A DNA stretch of 64,000 nt from positions 823,001 to 887,000 of the forward strand of contig CP131056.1 in assembly GCA_030657355.1 (NCBI GenBank). Direction: 5' to 3'. Every line of letters starts with the position of its first letter. Within the stretch, counting starts at the first letter, position 1. The notes beneath the pieces were generated by a model. The model worked only from the letters and a program-made list of their open reading frames with translations. It did not search any database and had not been told where the DNA came from. This DNA is from Radicibacter daui. Its GTDB lineage: Bacteria; Pseudomonadota; Alphaproteobacteria; Radicibacterales; Radicibacteraceae. Below are positions 19,312-33,085 of the stretch, in pieces. The translations under genes were made by a program, and so were the position numbers.

Positions 19312-20499
19312 ATGATCCGCAAGAGCGTGAATGCCTTTCAGGAATTCCTGCAGCTCGAGGCTGCCGGCGGCATTGTCCTGATGATCGCAACGGTCATCGC
19401 CCTCATCTGCTCCAACTCCCCGCTGGCGGACCAATACCACCATCTGCTGGAACTCCCGATCGCGGTCAGCGTCGCCGGCGAGGGTATCAGCGGCCCGGTG
19501 CATTTCTGGATCAACGATGCGCTGATGGCGATTTTCTTCTTCGTCGTCGGCATGGAGATCAAGCGCGAACTGCTGACGGGTGACCTGTCGAGCTGGAAAA
19601 AAGCCTCGCTGCCCGTCATTGCTGCCCTTGGCGGCATGCTGGTTCCGGCGCTCATCTACATCTCCGTCGATAGCGGCGATCCCGAAGCCCTGCGGGGCTG
19701 GGCCATTCCGTCCGCCACCGACATCGCCTTTGCCGTTGGTGTGCTGTCGCTCCTGGGCTCGCGCATTCCACCGGCCCTGAAAGCCTTCCTGCTGGCTCTG
19801 GCGGTCATCGATGATTTCGGTGCCATCGTCATCATTGCGGTCTTCTTCAGTCACGGGCTTTCCGCCTTTGCGCTGCTGCTGGCGCTGCTTGGTATCATCG
19901 TTCTGCTGGTCCTCAACCGGCAGGGGGTGCGCAGTCCGGTTCCTTATATGCTGGTCGGCCTCTTCGTCTGGCTGTGCGTGCTGAAGTCGGGTGTGCATGC
20001 CACCGTTGCCGGCGTGGCCGTTGCCGCCTGCATTCCCGCCACGCCGGGCGAGGGTGAGGAGGACAGCCTGATGGACCGCATGATCCATGCACTGCATCCC
20101 TGGAGCGCCTTCCTCATCATGCCGGTTTTCGCCTTTGCCAATGCCGGGCTTTCTTTCGGCGACATGTCGGTGGATGACCTGAAGCACGGCGTTGCGCTCG
20201 GCGTTGCGCTCGGCCTTTTCGTGGGCAAGCAGATCGGCGTTCTCGGGGCCTGCTGGATCTTCATCAAGCTGGGCGTGTGCCACATGCCGGCGGGTGCCCG
20301 TTGGCCGGCGATGCATGGCGTTGCCGTGCTGTGCGGTATCGGCTTCACCATGAGCCTGTTTGTCGCCAACCTTGCTTTCCCCACCGCGCCGCATCTGGTC
20401 GATGCGTCCCGTCTTGGCGTGATGGTCGGTTCGGTTGCCTCCGCGCTGCTTGGTTATTTCCTGCTACGCTTCCAGCTGCCGCAGCGTAGCTCCAACTAG
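19312..20499 (+). CDS. nhaA: Na+/H+ antiporter NhaA
   Basis: Inner-membrane antiporter that expels Na+ in exchange for protons. The 395-aa protein has about 12 transmembrane segments. Diagnostic stretches are IRKSVNAFQEFLQLEAAGGIVLM, FFVVGMEIKRELLTGDL, PSATDIAFAVGVLSLLG and the ion-binding pair in LAVIDDFGAIVII. GGAGG precedes the ATG by 6 bases. It stands between rlmH and gpmI with its own terminator (20513), and its promoter should lie in 19159-19311. Confidence 0.95.
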   Translation: MIRKSVNAFQEFLQLEAAGGIVLMIATVIALICSNSPLADQYHHLLELPIAVSVAGEGISGPVHFWINDALMAIFFFVVGMEIKRELLTGDLSSWKKASLPVIAALGGMLVPALIYISVDSGDPEALRGWAIPSATDIAFAVGVLSLLGSRIPPALKAFLLALAVIDDFGAIVIIAVFFSHGLSAFALLLALLGIIVLLVLNRQGVRSPVPYMLVGLFVWLCVLKSGVHATVAGVAVAACIPATPGEGEEDSLMDRMIHALHPWSAFLIMPVFAFANAGLSFGDMSVDDLKHGVALGVALGLFVGKQIGVLGACWIFIKLGVCHMPAGARWPAMHGVAVLCGIGFTMSLFVANLAFPTAPHLVDASRLGVMVGSVASALLGYFLLRFQLPQRSSN

Positions 20500-20512
20500 C
20501 GCCTGCCTCTCC

Positions 20513-20563
20513 GCGCTACCGCCTCCCGCGGCGTTTTTCTCCGAGCGGGGCGGTAGCGCTTTC
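20513..20563 (+). terminator. Terminator after nhaA
   Basis: GCGCTACCGCC (20513-20523) is the exact reverse complement of GGCGGTAGCGC (20549-20559), with a further small GC-rich stem in the loop, followed by TTTC. It is a strong stem with a short T-tract. Confidence 0.6.
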
Positions 20564-20706
20564 AATCCGGTATCGCTAGAATCGTCTGCGAATTAAGGGG
20601 TGGCAGCAGCTGCCCCGGCGTGATTTCCCGCGCCGGTGGTGGTTCATTGCGCCTTGAAGGCCGCCGCCCCGGTCAACCCGTACCCGTGCTGGGAAGTGAG
20701 GAAGTC

Positions 20707-22287
20707 ATGAGCGAGGTCAAGGGGACCAAGCGTCCGGTCGTGTTGTGTGTGCTGGATGGCTGGGGCTGGCGTGAGGAAGAGGACAACAATGCTGTCCGCC
20801 TTGCCAATACCCCGACCTTTGACCGTATCTGGGCTTCCTGCCCGACCGGCTTCCTCGATGCCAGCGGCCATGATGTCGGTCTACCGGACGGTCAGATCGG
20901 CAATTCCGAAGTCGGCCACATGAATATCGGCGCCGGCCGCGTGGTCTTCCAGGACCTGCCGATGATCGACAATGCGATCAACACCGGTGAACTCAAGACC
21001 AATGAAGCGCTGCAGGGGTTCATCGCGGCCCTGAAGGCTTCCGGCGGCACGGCCCATCTGTCAGGCCTCACCTCGCCGGGCGGCGTGCATGCCCACCAGC
21101 GCCATATTGCGGCCCTTGCGCGCGAGATCGCCAGCGCCGGTGTGCCGGTCATCATCCATGTCATCACCGACGGCCGCGACGTGCCGCCCAAGAGTGCGAA
21201 GGAGCAGCTCGAGGATTTCATCGGCAAGGATCTCGCCGGTGCTCCCGGGAAGATCACCCTCGGCACCGTTGTCGGCCGCTATTATTCGCTCGACCGCGAT
21301 AATCGCTGGGAGCGTGTCAGTCTTGCCTACGATCTCTGGGTCAGTGGCAAGGCCGACAAGAAGGCTGCCGATGCCCCGTCCGCCATCCAGGCCGCCTATG
21401 ATGAGGGCCTGACCGATGAATTCATCACCCCCGTCGTGCTCGGCGATTATGCCGGCATGAAGGATGGCGATGGTTTCCTGATGTGCAACTATCGCGCTGA
21501 CCGTGCCCGCGAGATTCTCTCGGCGCTGGGCGAGGCGGGCTTTACCGGCTTCGAGCGCACGAAGATCATCAACTTCGCCGCCAAGGCCGGCATGGTGGAA
21601 TATTCCGACAAGCTGAAGTCGGTGTTCCTGCCGCTTTTCCCGCCCAAGGACCTGCGCAACGTACTGGGCGAGGTGGTTGCCGCTGCCGGCAAGACGCAGC
21701 TGCGCATTGCCGAGACGGAGAAGTATCCGCACGTCACCTTCTTCCTTAATGGTGGCCGCGAAACCGAATTCGCCGGGGAAGAGCGCATCGTCGTCGCTTC
21801 GCCGAAGGTCGCGACCTATGACCTTCAGCCGGAAATGTCCGAGCCGGAAGTGGCAGCCAGGGTTGTTGCCGCAATCGACAGCGGCAAGTTCGACATGGTC
21901 GTCATCAACTTCGCCAACCCCGACATGGTCGGCCATTCCGGTGTGCTGGAAGCGGCGATCAAGGCGGTGGAAGCGGTCGATACCGGCCTCGGCCAGATGC
22001 TGGCTGCCATCGAGCGCCAGGGCGGTGCTGCGCTGGTGACGGCCGACCACGGCAATTGCGAGCAGATGTGGGACTATGAAAAGAACTGCCCCCATACCGC
22101 CCATACCCTCAACAAGGTGCCGGTGATCCTCGTTGGCGCACCGGCCGATGTCGAGAAGCTGCGCAATGGCCGCCTTGCCGATCTGGCGCCGACGGTGCTG
22201 GAGCTGATGGGCGTTGCCCAGCCGGCCGAGATGACCGGCGTCAGCCTGCTGAAGCCGGCAGCCGGGGCGGCGCAGGCCGCGGAATGA
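20707..22287 (+). CDS. gpmI: 2,3-bisphosphoglycerate-independent phosphoglycerate mutase
   Basis: Glycolytic interconversion of 3- and 2-phosphoglycerate with two Mn ions. ATG 20707 has GAGGAAG upstream and gives MSEVKGTKRPVVLCVLDGWG. The phosphatase-like domain contains LCVLDGWG, the catalytic Ser in GQIGNSEVGHMNIGAGR, and the C-terminal metal ligands in NFANPDMVGHSG and VTADHGNCEQMWD. The second domain is the ~TSPGGVHAHQRHI region. At 526 aa the length is normal. It heads a run gpmI-envC-ctpA on the plus strand. Confidence 0.96.
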   Translation: MSEVKGTKRPVVLCVLDGWGWREEEDNNAVRLANTPTFDRIWASCPTGFLDASGHDVGLPDGQIGNSEVGHMNIGAGRVVFQDLPMIDNAINTGELKTNEALQGFIAALKASGGTAHLSGLTSPGGVHAHQRHIAALAREIASAGVPVIIHVITDGRDVPPKSAKEQLEDFIGKDLAGAPGKITLGTVVGRYYSLDRDNRWERVSLAYDLWVSGKADKKAADAPSAIQAAYDEGLTDEFITPVVLGDYAGMKDGDGFLMCNYRADRAREILSALGEAGFTGFERTKIINFAAKAGMVEYSDKLKSVFLPLFPPKDLRNVLGEVVAAAGKTQLRIAETEKYPHVTFFLNGGRETEFAGEERIVVASPKVATYDLQPEMSEPEVAARVVAAIDSGKFDMVVINFANPDMVGHSGVLEAAIKAVEAVDTGLGQMLAAIERQGGAALVTADHGNCEQMWDYEKNCPHTAHTLNKVPVILVGAPADVEKLRNGRLADLAPTVLELMGVAQPAEMTGVSLLKPAAGAAQAAE

Positions 22288-22319
22288 GGCGCTGACGTCG
22301 GCATGAGCCACGGGATGCC

Positions 22320-23642
22320 ATGCGGCATGATCTGACCCCTCGTGGGCCCTTCGGGCGCAGCCGGGCACCTTTTGCCCGGCTGTTTGCCTGTCTGGTTTTT
22401 GCATTGCCCACCCTTATGCCGGTCCCGGTTCTGGCGGCTGGCGGGGAGGCCGATGGCAATGCCCGCTCGCTGCAGGACATCGAAAAACAGCTGGAAGCCA
22501 GCAAACAGGCCGTTGCCGGTTATGAAGGAACGGAGAAGGAAACCGCGGTCTCGCTCGACAAGCTGCGTGACCGCATGACGTCGCTTGCCGGCGACATGCA
22601 GCAGCGCGAGGCGCGCCAGCAGCAGCTGGAAGCGCAGGCGAACGAGCTTGAAGACAAGGAAGACGCGACCCTTGCCGATCTGGAGCGTGACCGCGGTACG
22701 CTCGGCGAGTTGCTGGCGGCGTTGCAGCGCTTTTCGCTCTACCCGCCGGAAGCGGCGCTTTTACGCGGCGACGACCCCGTCGCGGCCGTGCGCGGCGGCA
22801 TGCTCATCTCTTCTGCGATGCCGGGTATCCGCGAGCGTGCCGATGCGCTTTCCGCCCGCCTCAAGGAACTCCATCAGCTGCGCGCCGATCTGGATGATCG
22901 CCGGGCCCAGCTCTCCGATGTGCGCGGAGACCTTGCGGCCAAGCGCGCCGAGCTTGAAGCCCTGATTGCCGAGCGCACCCAGCTTCTGGAGACCACGCGT
23001 GTGGCCCGCGCGGCGGAAAGTGCGCGGGCGGCCCGCCTTGCGGCCCGGGCCCGCGACATGCGCGACCTCATTGCCCGGCTGGAAGAAGAGCGCAAGCAGC
23101 GCGAGGCGGAAGAAGCGGCGGCAGCCGCCGCGGCCGCAGCAGCTGCCGAAGCGCAGCGCCAGCAGCAAGCGGCGCTTGCCGTGCCCATTCCGCTCAAACC
23201 CCAGCAGCCAGATGCCGCACCGGACAGGGCACCGGATCGTGGTAAGGAGATCAAGTTGCGCGGCGGGCTCGTCAAACCCGTCGCGGGACCCATCCTTACT
23301 TCCTATGGGGATGATGACGATACTGGTGAGCCGTTGCACGGCATTCGTTTTGCCGTCACACCCGGGGCCACGGTTGTGGCACCGGCGGCGGGACGTGTTG
23401 CCTATGCCGGGCCCTTCCGGGGCTTCGGGCAAATCTTGATCCTGGAACATTCCGGCGGATATCATAGCCTTATGGCTGGATTCGGCCGTATTGATGCTGC
23501 CGTCGGGCAGCGGGTCGAGGCGGGTGAGCCGGTAGGAACGGTCGAAGGACGCGGCGATACCTCGTCGCCGACTTTCTATTTCGAACTGAGGCAGGGTGGC
23601 GATCCGATCGACCCGGCCGAGGGAATAAGGGGGCGGGGCTGA
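22320..23642 (+). CDS. envC: EnvC-type murein hydrolase activator (degenerate M23)
   Basis: A periplasmic activator of septal amidases. The 440-aa protein has a signal sequence ending around VLAAGG, a long coiled coil (~residues 45-260, rich in Glu/Gln/Arg/Ala) and a C-terminal LytM/M23 domain (~310-440). The zinc ligands of active M23 peptidases are missing: the HxxxD position reads HGIRF and the HxH position reads FYF in SPTFYFELRQG. That is the state expected of EnvC, which activates amidases rather than cutting murein itself. It begins 32 bases after gpmI and is followed by ctpA, a frequent alphaproteobacterial arrangement. Confidence 0.88.
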   Translation: MRHDLTPRGPFGRSRAPFARLFACLVFALPTLMPVPVLAAGGEADGNARSLQDIEKQLEASKQAVAGYEGTEKETAVSLDKLRDRMTSLAGDMQQREARQQQLEAQANELEDKEDATLADLERDRGTLGELLAALQRFSLYPPEAALLRGDDPVAAVRGGMLISSAMPGIRERADALSARLKELHQLRADLDDRRAQLSDVRGDLAAKRAELEALIAERTQLLETTRVARAAESARAARLAARARDMRDLIARLEEERKQREAEEAAAAAAAAAAAEAQRQQQAALAVPIPLKPQQPDAAPDRAPDRGKEIKLRGGLVKPVAGPILTSYGDDDDTGEPLHGIRFAVTPGATVVAPAAGRVAYAGPFRGFGQILILEHSGGYHSLMAGFGRIDAAVGQRVEAGEPVGTVEGRGDTSSPTFYFELRQGGDPIDPAEGIRGRG

Positions 23643-23705
23643 TAATGCTTGCCCTTCTAGGAAATGCTGACAGGTTGGCATAACGACAGCGGAAGGAACT
23701 GAGCC

Positions 23706-25058
23706 TTGACCCATGCTTCGCTCAAGCGCATTGGCAGCGGAATTCTAGCGGGCGCTTTGGCCTTTGCCGCGCCGCTACCCGTCTTTGCTGCCGATGGGTC
23801 TGATGCCGATACCTTCAAGTATCTGAGCCTCTTTGGCGACGTCTTCGAACGCGTCAAATCCGACTATGTCGACGAGGTCTCGGACGAGAAGCTGATCGAA
23901 GCGGCCATCTCCGGCATGCTCTCCTCGCTCGACCCGCACTCGTCCTACATGAACAAGGACAGTTTTTCCGACATGCGGGTGCAGACCAAGGGCGAGTTCG
24001 GCGGCCTTGGCATCGAGGTGACGCTGGAAGATGGCGCCATCAAGGTCGTCTCCCCCATCGAGGATACGCCCGCCTTCAAGGCCGGCCTGCAGCCCAATGA
24101 CCTCATCATCGCCCTTGATGGCGAGCCGGTGGCCGGTCTTGATCTCCAGGCCGCCGTCGACAAGATGCGCGGCCCCGTCGGCACCGACATCAAGCTGACG
24201 GTCAAGCGCGGCGACCAGACCTTCGACGTCAGCCTGACGCGCGATGTCGTCAAGATCCGCTCCGTGCGACACGAGACCTATGGCGATGTCGGTTACATCC
24301 GCATCACCAGCTTCAACGAACAGGCCGAGCCGGGCCTGCTGGATGCGATCTCCGACATCAAGAAGAAGATCGGCGAGAACAAGGTGGAGGGCTACATCCT
24401 CGACCTGCGCTTCAATCCCGGCGGCCTGCTCGATCAGGCGGTTGCGGTCTCCGATGCCTTCCTCGACAGCGGCGAGATCGTCTCTACCCGCTCGCGCCGC
24501 AACGACAATGCCAGCCGCTTCAATGCCACGCCGGGCGATGTCATCGGCGGCAAGCCGCTGGTGGTGCTGATCAATGGCGGGTCGGCCTCCGCGTCCGAAA
24601 TCGTCTCTGGCGCGCTGCAGGATCATCATCGTGCGGTGATCATGGGCACCCGCAGCTTCGGCAAGGGGTCTGTTCAGACGATTATCCCGCTCTCCGGCGG
24701 CAGCGCCCTGCGTCTGACGACCCAGCGCTACTACACGCCGTCGGGCCGCTCCATCCAGGCCAAGGGCATCGAGCCGGACATCAATGTGCCGCAGGCGCAT
24801 CTGGAAGAGGTGACGCTCAACATCCAGCGGGAGGGCGATCTCAAGGGTGCGCTCGACGTGGATAACAAGAGCGGCAATCCGGCAGCCAAGCCGACCGACG
24901 CAGCGGCTCCGGCCGATGCCAAGGCCCCGGCAACCGGCACGACGGCGCCGGCGACGGGTGAGCCTGTCACCAAGCCGGCTTCCGATGAGGATTACCAGCT
25001 GATGCGGGCAATCGACCTTCTGCACGGTGTCGCGCTCTTCAAGCAGAGCGCGAACTGA
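23706..25058 (+). CDS. ctpA: Carboxy-terminal processing protease CtpA (S41)
   Basis: Periplasmic PDZ-containing serine protease. It starts with TTG 23706 (GGAAGGA upstream). A signal peptide ends near VFAADG, the PDZ domain spans ~95-180 (GEFGGLGIEVTLED, FKAGLQPNDLIIALDGEPV), and the S41 catalytic core has Ser in NGGSASASEIVSGAL and Lys in GTRSFGKGSVQ. The tail after ~385 is Ala/Pro/Thr-rich and probably disordered. At 450 aa it is standard. It follows envC closely and is followed by the polysaccharide-deacetylase-like gene, so a role in cell-wall remodelling is likely. Confidence 0.95.
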   Translation: MTHASLKRIGSGILAGALAFAAPLPVFAADGSDADTFKYLSLFGDVFERVKSDYVDEVSDEKLIEAAISGMLSSLDPHSSYMNKDSFSDMRVQTKGEFGGLGIEVTLEDGAIKVVSPIEDTPAFKAGLQPNDLIIALDGEPVAGLDLQAAVDKMRGPVGTDIKLTVKRGDQTFDVSLTRDVVKIRSVRHETYGDVGYIRITSFNEQAEPGLLDAISDIKKKIGENKVEGYILDLRFNPGGLLDQAVAVSDAFLDSGEIVSTRSRRNDNASRFNATPGDVIGGKPLVVLINGGSASASEIVSGALQDHHRAVIMGTRSFGKGSVQTIIPLSGGSALRLTTQRYYTPSGRSIQAKGIEPDINVPQAHLEEVTLNIQREGDLKGALDVDNKSGNPAAKPTDAAAPADAKAPATGTTAPATGEPVTKPASDEDYQLMRAIDLLHGVALFKQSAN

Positions 25059-25087
25059 GCCGCCCCCGCGCCGACGGCAGCGCCTAG

Positions 25088-26299
25088 ATGGCTCGCAAGA
25101 GACAGAAGCAGGGCTACGGTGCCGACGCGATGACGTCGGCCCGCGGCACCTCGCTCCTGTCTCTGGTCAGCCTCCTGGTGCTGGCCGGTGTCGGTGCCGG
25201 CGGCGGGTACGTTTTCATGCGCCGGGACGAGGCACCCGCGATCATCGCCGCCAGCATGCCGCTGGTCGTCAGCCTGCCCGGCAAGGAGATGGTCGAGCGC
25301 CACCATCCGATGGCAGAGCCGGAGGCAGCTCACGGGGATGAGGCTGCTGCTGGTGATGACCATGCGATGACCCACGAGCCGGCCGCCGGGGAGCATGGCA
25401 GTGCTCCGGCGGAAGATCATGGTACGGAGCATGTAGCCGAGGGCGGTGCGGCCGCGCATGGCGAAGGCACGATGCCGGAGCTGGGAGCGGGCCAGCTGGC
25501 GCCGGCACCGCTGGCGGAAATCACCGAGACCATACCCGGCGTCGGTGAGGTGCCCCGCCTCGGCAAGGACGGACGTCAGGCCTGGCAGGTTTACGCCCGG
25601 CCTTTTGATGCTGCCGATACCCGCCCGCGCATTGCCATCGTGGTCAGCGAGCTCGGCCTTTCCGCCGATATGACCGAGGCGGCAAGCCGCCTGCTCGATC
25701 CGGCGGTGACATTTGCGTTCCTGCCCTTCCCGGCAGCCGCGCCGGTCAAGGACCAGGTGGTTTCCACCCGGGCGGAAGGGCATGAGGCGCTGGTGATGGT
25801 GCCGATGGAACCCGCTGACTATCCCGCGAGCGATCCCGGCCCCAACAGCCTGCTGGTCCACCTGACCGAGGCAGATAACCGCACCCGCCTCCTCAAGGCG
25901 CTGGCCGCCGTACCCGGCGCCGTTGGCATCCTTCCCTTCATGGGGGACGGGTTCCTGGCGGATGGCGAGATGGTGACCCCGCTCATGAATTCTCTGCGCG
26001 ATCGTGGCCTGCTCTACATGGGCGTCGGTAGCGGCTCCTCCAGCCTGGCGCCGGTCGCCCATCAGCTCAACGTCACCTTCGTCCATCGTGACCTGATGCT
26101 GGATGAGCAGCCGACGGCTGCCGGCGTTGCCGCCGAACTGGCGAAGCTGGAAGAAAAGGCCCGCCATGACGGGGCGGCCGTAGCAGTGACGCGGCCTTAT
26201 CCGGTGGTACTGCAGGCCATTGCCAACTGGACGCGCGACCTCGGGCAGCGCGGTATCGCGCTGGCGCCGCTCAGCGCCGTTATCAATCACCAGCCCTGA
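25088..26299 (+). CDS. Divergent polysaccharide deacetylase family protein
   Basis: A YibQ-like protein (403 aa) with one N-terminal transmembrane anchor (~residues 19-42), a His/Glu/Ala-rich low-complexity linker (to ~150) and a C-terminal divergent polysaccharide deacetylase domain: PRIAIVVSELGLSADMT, FAFLPFPAAAP, EALVMVPMEP, VGILPFMGDGFL. The usual catalytic Asp-Asp of true deacetylases is not evident at the first strand (VVSELG), so enzymatic activity is uncertain. It is a constant neighbour of envC/ctpA in many Proteobacteria, pointing to periplasmic envelope work. Confidence 0.85.
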   Translation: MARKRQKQGYGADAMTSARGTSLLSLVSLLVLAGVGAGGGYVFMRRDEAPAIIAASMPLVVSLPGKEMVERHHPMAEPEAAHGDEAAAGDDHAMTHEPAAGEHGSAPAEDHGTEHVAEGGAAAHGEGTMPELGAGQLAPAPLAEITETIPGVGEVPRLGKDGRQAWQVYARPFDAADTRPRIAIVVSELGLSADMTEAASRLLDPAVTFAFLPFPAAAPVKDQVVSTRAEGHEALVMVPMEPADYPASDPGPNSLLVHLTEADNRTRLLKALAAVPGAVGILPFMGDGFLADGEMVTPLMNSLRDRGLLYMGVGSGSSSLAPVAHQLNVTFVHRDLMLDEQPTAAGVAAELAKLEEKARHDGAAVAVTRPYPVVLQAIANWTRDLGQRGIALAPLSAVINHQP

Positions 26300-26326
26300 T
26301 CAGAAAAGAAGCGGGAGAGAGCCCCT

Positions 26327-26821
26327 ATGTCCGCCGAGGATAAGCCCTACCGACCCTGCGTCGGCCTGATGCTCATCGACGGGCGCGGCAAGGTCTGGAT
26401 GGGTCACCGTAGCGATTTGCCGGCCGATGCGAATGATGGCGCCTGGCAGATGCCGCAGGGCGGTATCGACAAGGGTGAGGAGCCGCTGCCGGCCTGTTTG
26501 CGCGAGATGGAAGAGGAGATCGGGTTACCGGCCTCTGGCGTCGAGATCCTCGCCGAGGCACCCGGCTGGTTCAAATATGATTTCCCGGATGACGTGCCAA
26601 CCAAGCGCCGCCGGGGTTTTGCCGGCCAGACCCAGAAATGGTTCCTCGCCCGCCTGACGGCCGATGCATCGGCCATCGACGTAACCGGGGTCGAGCATCC
26701 CGAGTTCGACCGTTGGGAGTGGGTTGATCTGGCGGAAGTAACCGGCCGGGTTGTCGCTTTCAAGCGCGACGTCTACCGCCAGGTCGTGGCGGCCTTTGCG
26801 CCGCTGATCGGGAAGAACTGA
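26327..26821 (+). CDS. rppH: RNA pyrophosphohydrolase (Nudix)
   Basis: Removes pyrophosphate from mRNA 5' ends, starting RNase E decay. The 164-aa protein has a Nudix box from about residue 46 (GGIDKGEE ... REMEEEIG) with all key Glu residues present, an N-terminal YRPCVGLMLID and the family motif WFKYDFPDD. A purine-rich ribosome site (GCGGGAGAGAG) precedes the ATG. It closes the envC-ctpA-deacetylase-rppH run. Confidence 0.95.
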   Translation: MSAEDKPYRPCVGLMLIDGRGKVWMGHRSDLPADANDGAWQMPQGGIDKGEEPLPACLREMEEEIGLPASGVEILAEAPGWFKYDFPDDVPTKRRRGFAGQTQKWFLARLTADASAIDVTGVEHPEFDRWEWVDLAEVTGRVVAFKRDVYRQVVAAFAPLIGKN

Positions 26822-26854
26822 CCCCTGTGGGCCGGCAGGCGCCGGCCTTGCCTC

Positions 26855-27388
26855 TTATTGGGCGGCGACCGCTTCGGCGCATGGCGCGGGGGCCGTGGCG
26901 CGGTGACGGCTCGGGCAATACTGGGCTCCGAAGCTGACGGCACCGATCATGCGCTCGACCCGGCCGGTACCGGATTCGGAGAGCGGGGCCAGCACCCATT
27001 CAAAAGCGGCCATCTGCAGGTTGGCCAGGTTGGAGGCGCTGTGGCCGGCCACCGGGCGGCGGGTCTCATAGACGCAGTTGAGCGATTCGATCCACATGTC
27101 CCGGCGCTCGCCGGAATAGATCTCATCGATCCACATGCCGGCCAGATTGACGCCGACCTGGTCGCGGATCTGGCCACCCAGCAGCTTCAGCCGATAGCGC
27201 GGAGGCATCTCGGCGCCGGACTCCACCACCTCGATAATGAGGAGGTCGGGCAGCAGCGACGGTGGCACGGCCAGCGGGTCAAAATCGCCACTGACGGGCG
27301 CGCGGCGTCCGGCACAGATCTGGTGCCAGTGGGCGTAGAGCGCGCGGGTTGACGGGGCACAGAGCAGTTCAGGCGTAAGGCGGTGCAT
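26855..27388 (-). CDS. PAS-domain protein (PAS_5-like)
   Basis: A 177-aa soluble protein with one PAS-like domain of the type found as a stand-alone protein in Alphaproteobacteria: W-x6-GRRAPVSGDFDPLAVPPSLLPDLLIIEVV, then RYRLKLLGGQIRDQVG and LAGMWIDEIYSGER. No output domain is attached. The family is thought to sense a small molecule or take part in signalling, but there is no specific role to assign. It is convergent with rppH and downstream of the atp operon terminator on the same strand. Confidence 0.75.
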   Translation of the reverse strand: MHRLTPELLCAPSTRALYAHWHQICAGRRAPVSGDFDPLAVPPSLLPDLLIIEVVESGAEMPPRYRLKLLGGQIRDQVGVNLAGMWIDEIYSGERRDMWIESLNCVYETRRPVAGHSASNLANLQMAAFEWVLAPLSESGTGRVERMIGAVSFGAQYCPSRHRATAPAPCAEAVAAQ

Positions 27389-27572
27389 CTGATCTTGTTT
27401 CCAAGCGGCAGAACGTCACAAGGCCGCGCTGGCGAGCAGGCTCGCGCACGGAGGGTGTGACATCGGCTTTTTTCATCAGCAGGTGCCGCGCAATCGGGGC
27501 CTTTTTCTGCAGGCAGAGCGCGGCGCTCGTTGGCGGAAACGGGTGAGGGGCCTTTAGCGCAGATGGGCAAGC

Positions 27573-27604
27573 AAAAGGGCCGCTCGTTTCCGGCGGCCCT
27601 TTAA
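27573..27604 (-). terminator. Intrinsic terminator of the atp operon
   Basis: On the minus strand TTAAAGGGCCGC pairs with GCGGCCCTTTT around an 8-9 base loop, and the right arm ends in a short T-tract. It lies 62 bases after the atpC stop. Confidence 0.75.
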
Positions 27605-27665
27605 TCCTCCAACAGCGCGTCGCTGTCGAACGGCGTTTTTGCAAGGCAGCAATGTGCCCCGCTGA

Positions 27666-28082
27666 TCAGACCACCAGCTCGCCGGTCACAGCCTGCAGAC
27701 GGGCCTTGGCAAGAAGCAGGGCAGCTTCGGCCTTGGCGCGCTCGTCGTCGCTCTTGGCGTCTGCCACGTCTTCGTTCAGGTCCTTGATTTCCTGCTCGAT
27801 ATTGGCGCGGTGCAGCTGGGCCACGTCGATGGCGGTCTCCGCCAGAACGGTGCACTTGCTGTTGCTCACCTCGACAAAACCGCCGGCCACGAAAATGCGG
27901 CGCTGGATTTCAGTGCCCTTGTAGATGTCGATAGTGCCGGGCTGGAGCGTGGCGATCAGCGGGCTCATATCCGGCAGAACGCCGAGATAGCCCTCGCTGC
28001 CCGGCACAACGACCATGTCCACCAGCTCGCTGGAGAGCAGCCGTTCCGGGGACACCAGCTCGAACTGTACCTTGTCGCTCAT
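27666..28082 (-). CDS. atpC: ATP synthase F1 subunit epsilon
   Basis: Central-stalk subunit that couples rotation and can inhibit ATP hydrolysis. At 138 aa, the N-terminal beta-sandwich is evident (FELVSPERLLSSELVDMVVVPGSEGYLGVLPDMSPLI, seen in parts) and a helical hairpin follows (residues ~90-138, AQLHRANIEQEIKDL). It is the last gene of atpHAGDC, ending before the terminator. Confidence 0.96.
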   Translation of the reverse strand: MSDKVQFELVSPERLLSSELVDMVVVPGSEGYLGVLPDMSPLIATLQPGTIDIYKGTEIQRRIFVAGGFVEVSNSKCTVLAETAIDVAQLHRANIEQEIKDLNEDVADAKSDDERAKAEAALLLAKARLQAVTGELVV

Positions 28083-28170
28083 CGTCCGTTTGTCCTGTTC
28101 AATGCTCGCTTCAGATCATGCCCCCGGATGCCGGTGAGGGCATCCGGGGGAGGACCGTCCGATGTGCCTA

Positions 28171-30547
<2,377 letters not shown>

Positions 30548-30628
30548 TCCGGTTTCCCGTCAGATAACGGTCTGGAGCCACTTGTTCATCCCCGCCCCGG
30601 AAAGCCGAAGCGGGGATGAAAAGCGGGA

Positions 30629-32724
<2,096 letters not shown>

Positions 32725-32848
32725 GGGAACCCTCAGCTTCGGTAATAGGCTATGCCCCTTGCCACCCCCTGCCGCGCATGGGCTGCGAGGCGGTTTTCAG
32801 GCAGGCAAAATTCAGGGCAGATGCTCTCCACCCCTCAAGGCAGCGGGT

Positions 32849-32876
32849 GTTTAACACACGGTCTTGGGGGGTGCAA
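32849..32876 (-). promoter_or_regulatory. Possible promoter of atpHAGDC
   Basis: On the minus strand TTGCAC (32876-32871) and TTAAAC (32854-32849) are spaced 16 bases apart, about 125 bases before the atpH start. It is a plausible -35/-10 pair, but other weak pairs exist nearby. Confidence 0.35.
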
Positions 32877-33035
32877 CCATGGCCGACGGGCAGGCAAAGC
32901 CTTTTTCTGTCCCGTGGCGCGAGCCGGGATTTGAAGAGATCGGTAAGGGGCTATGCGGAGCAGAAAATGCTGCGGTGCGGCGTCCCGTTTTGTCCCGTAA
33001 TTTGGTGCCGTCGGACAAGGTGTCAGCAGACCGGC

Positions 33036-33065
33036 AAAGAAAAGCGGAGCCCCGAGGGGCTCCGC
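33036..33065 (-). terminator. Intrinsic terminator of pyk
   Basis: GCGGAGCCCC/GGGGCTCCGC is a perfect 10-base stem (33044-33065). On the minus strand it is followed by TTTTCTTT, 21 bases after the pyk stop. Confidence 0.88.
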
Positions 33066-33085
33066 CTTATACCGCGTCCGACAGG

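Larger units (their letters stand above)
32725..33085. other. Intergenic region between pyk and atpH
   Basis: A 361-base gap containing the pyk terminator (33036-33065) and the presumed atp promoter (32849-32876, TTGCAC-N16-TTAAAC on the minus strand). No protein-coding frame has support; the plus-strand frame 32676-33362 runs across pyk codons in antisense. Confidence 0.55.

Noticed and set aside
22874-23293. Ala/Arg/Ser-rich repeat-like frame opposite envC
   Set aside because: It mirrors the Ala/Glu/Arg-rich coiled coil of EnvC read backwards; not a real repeat protein.
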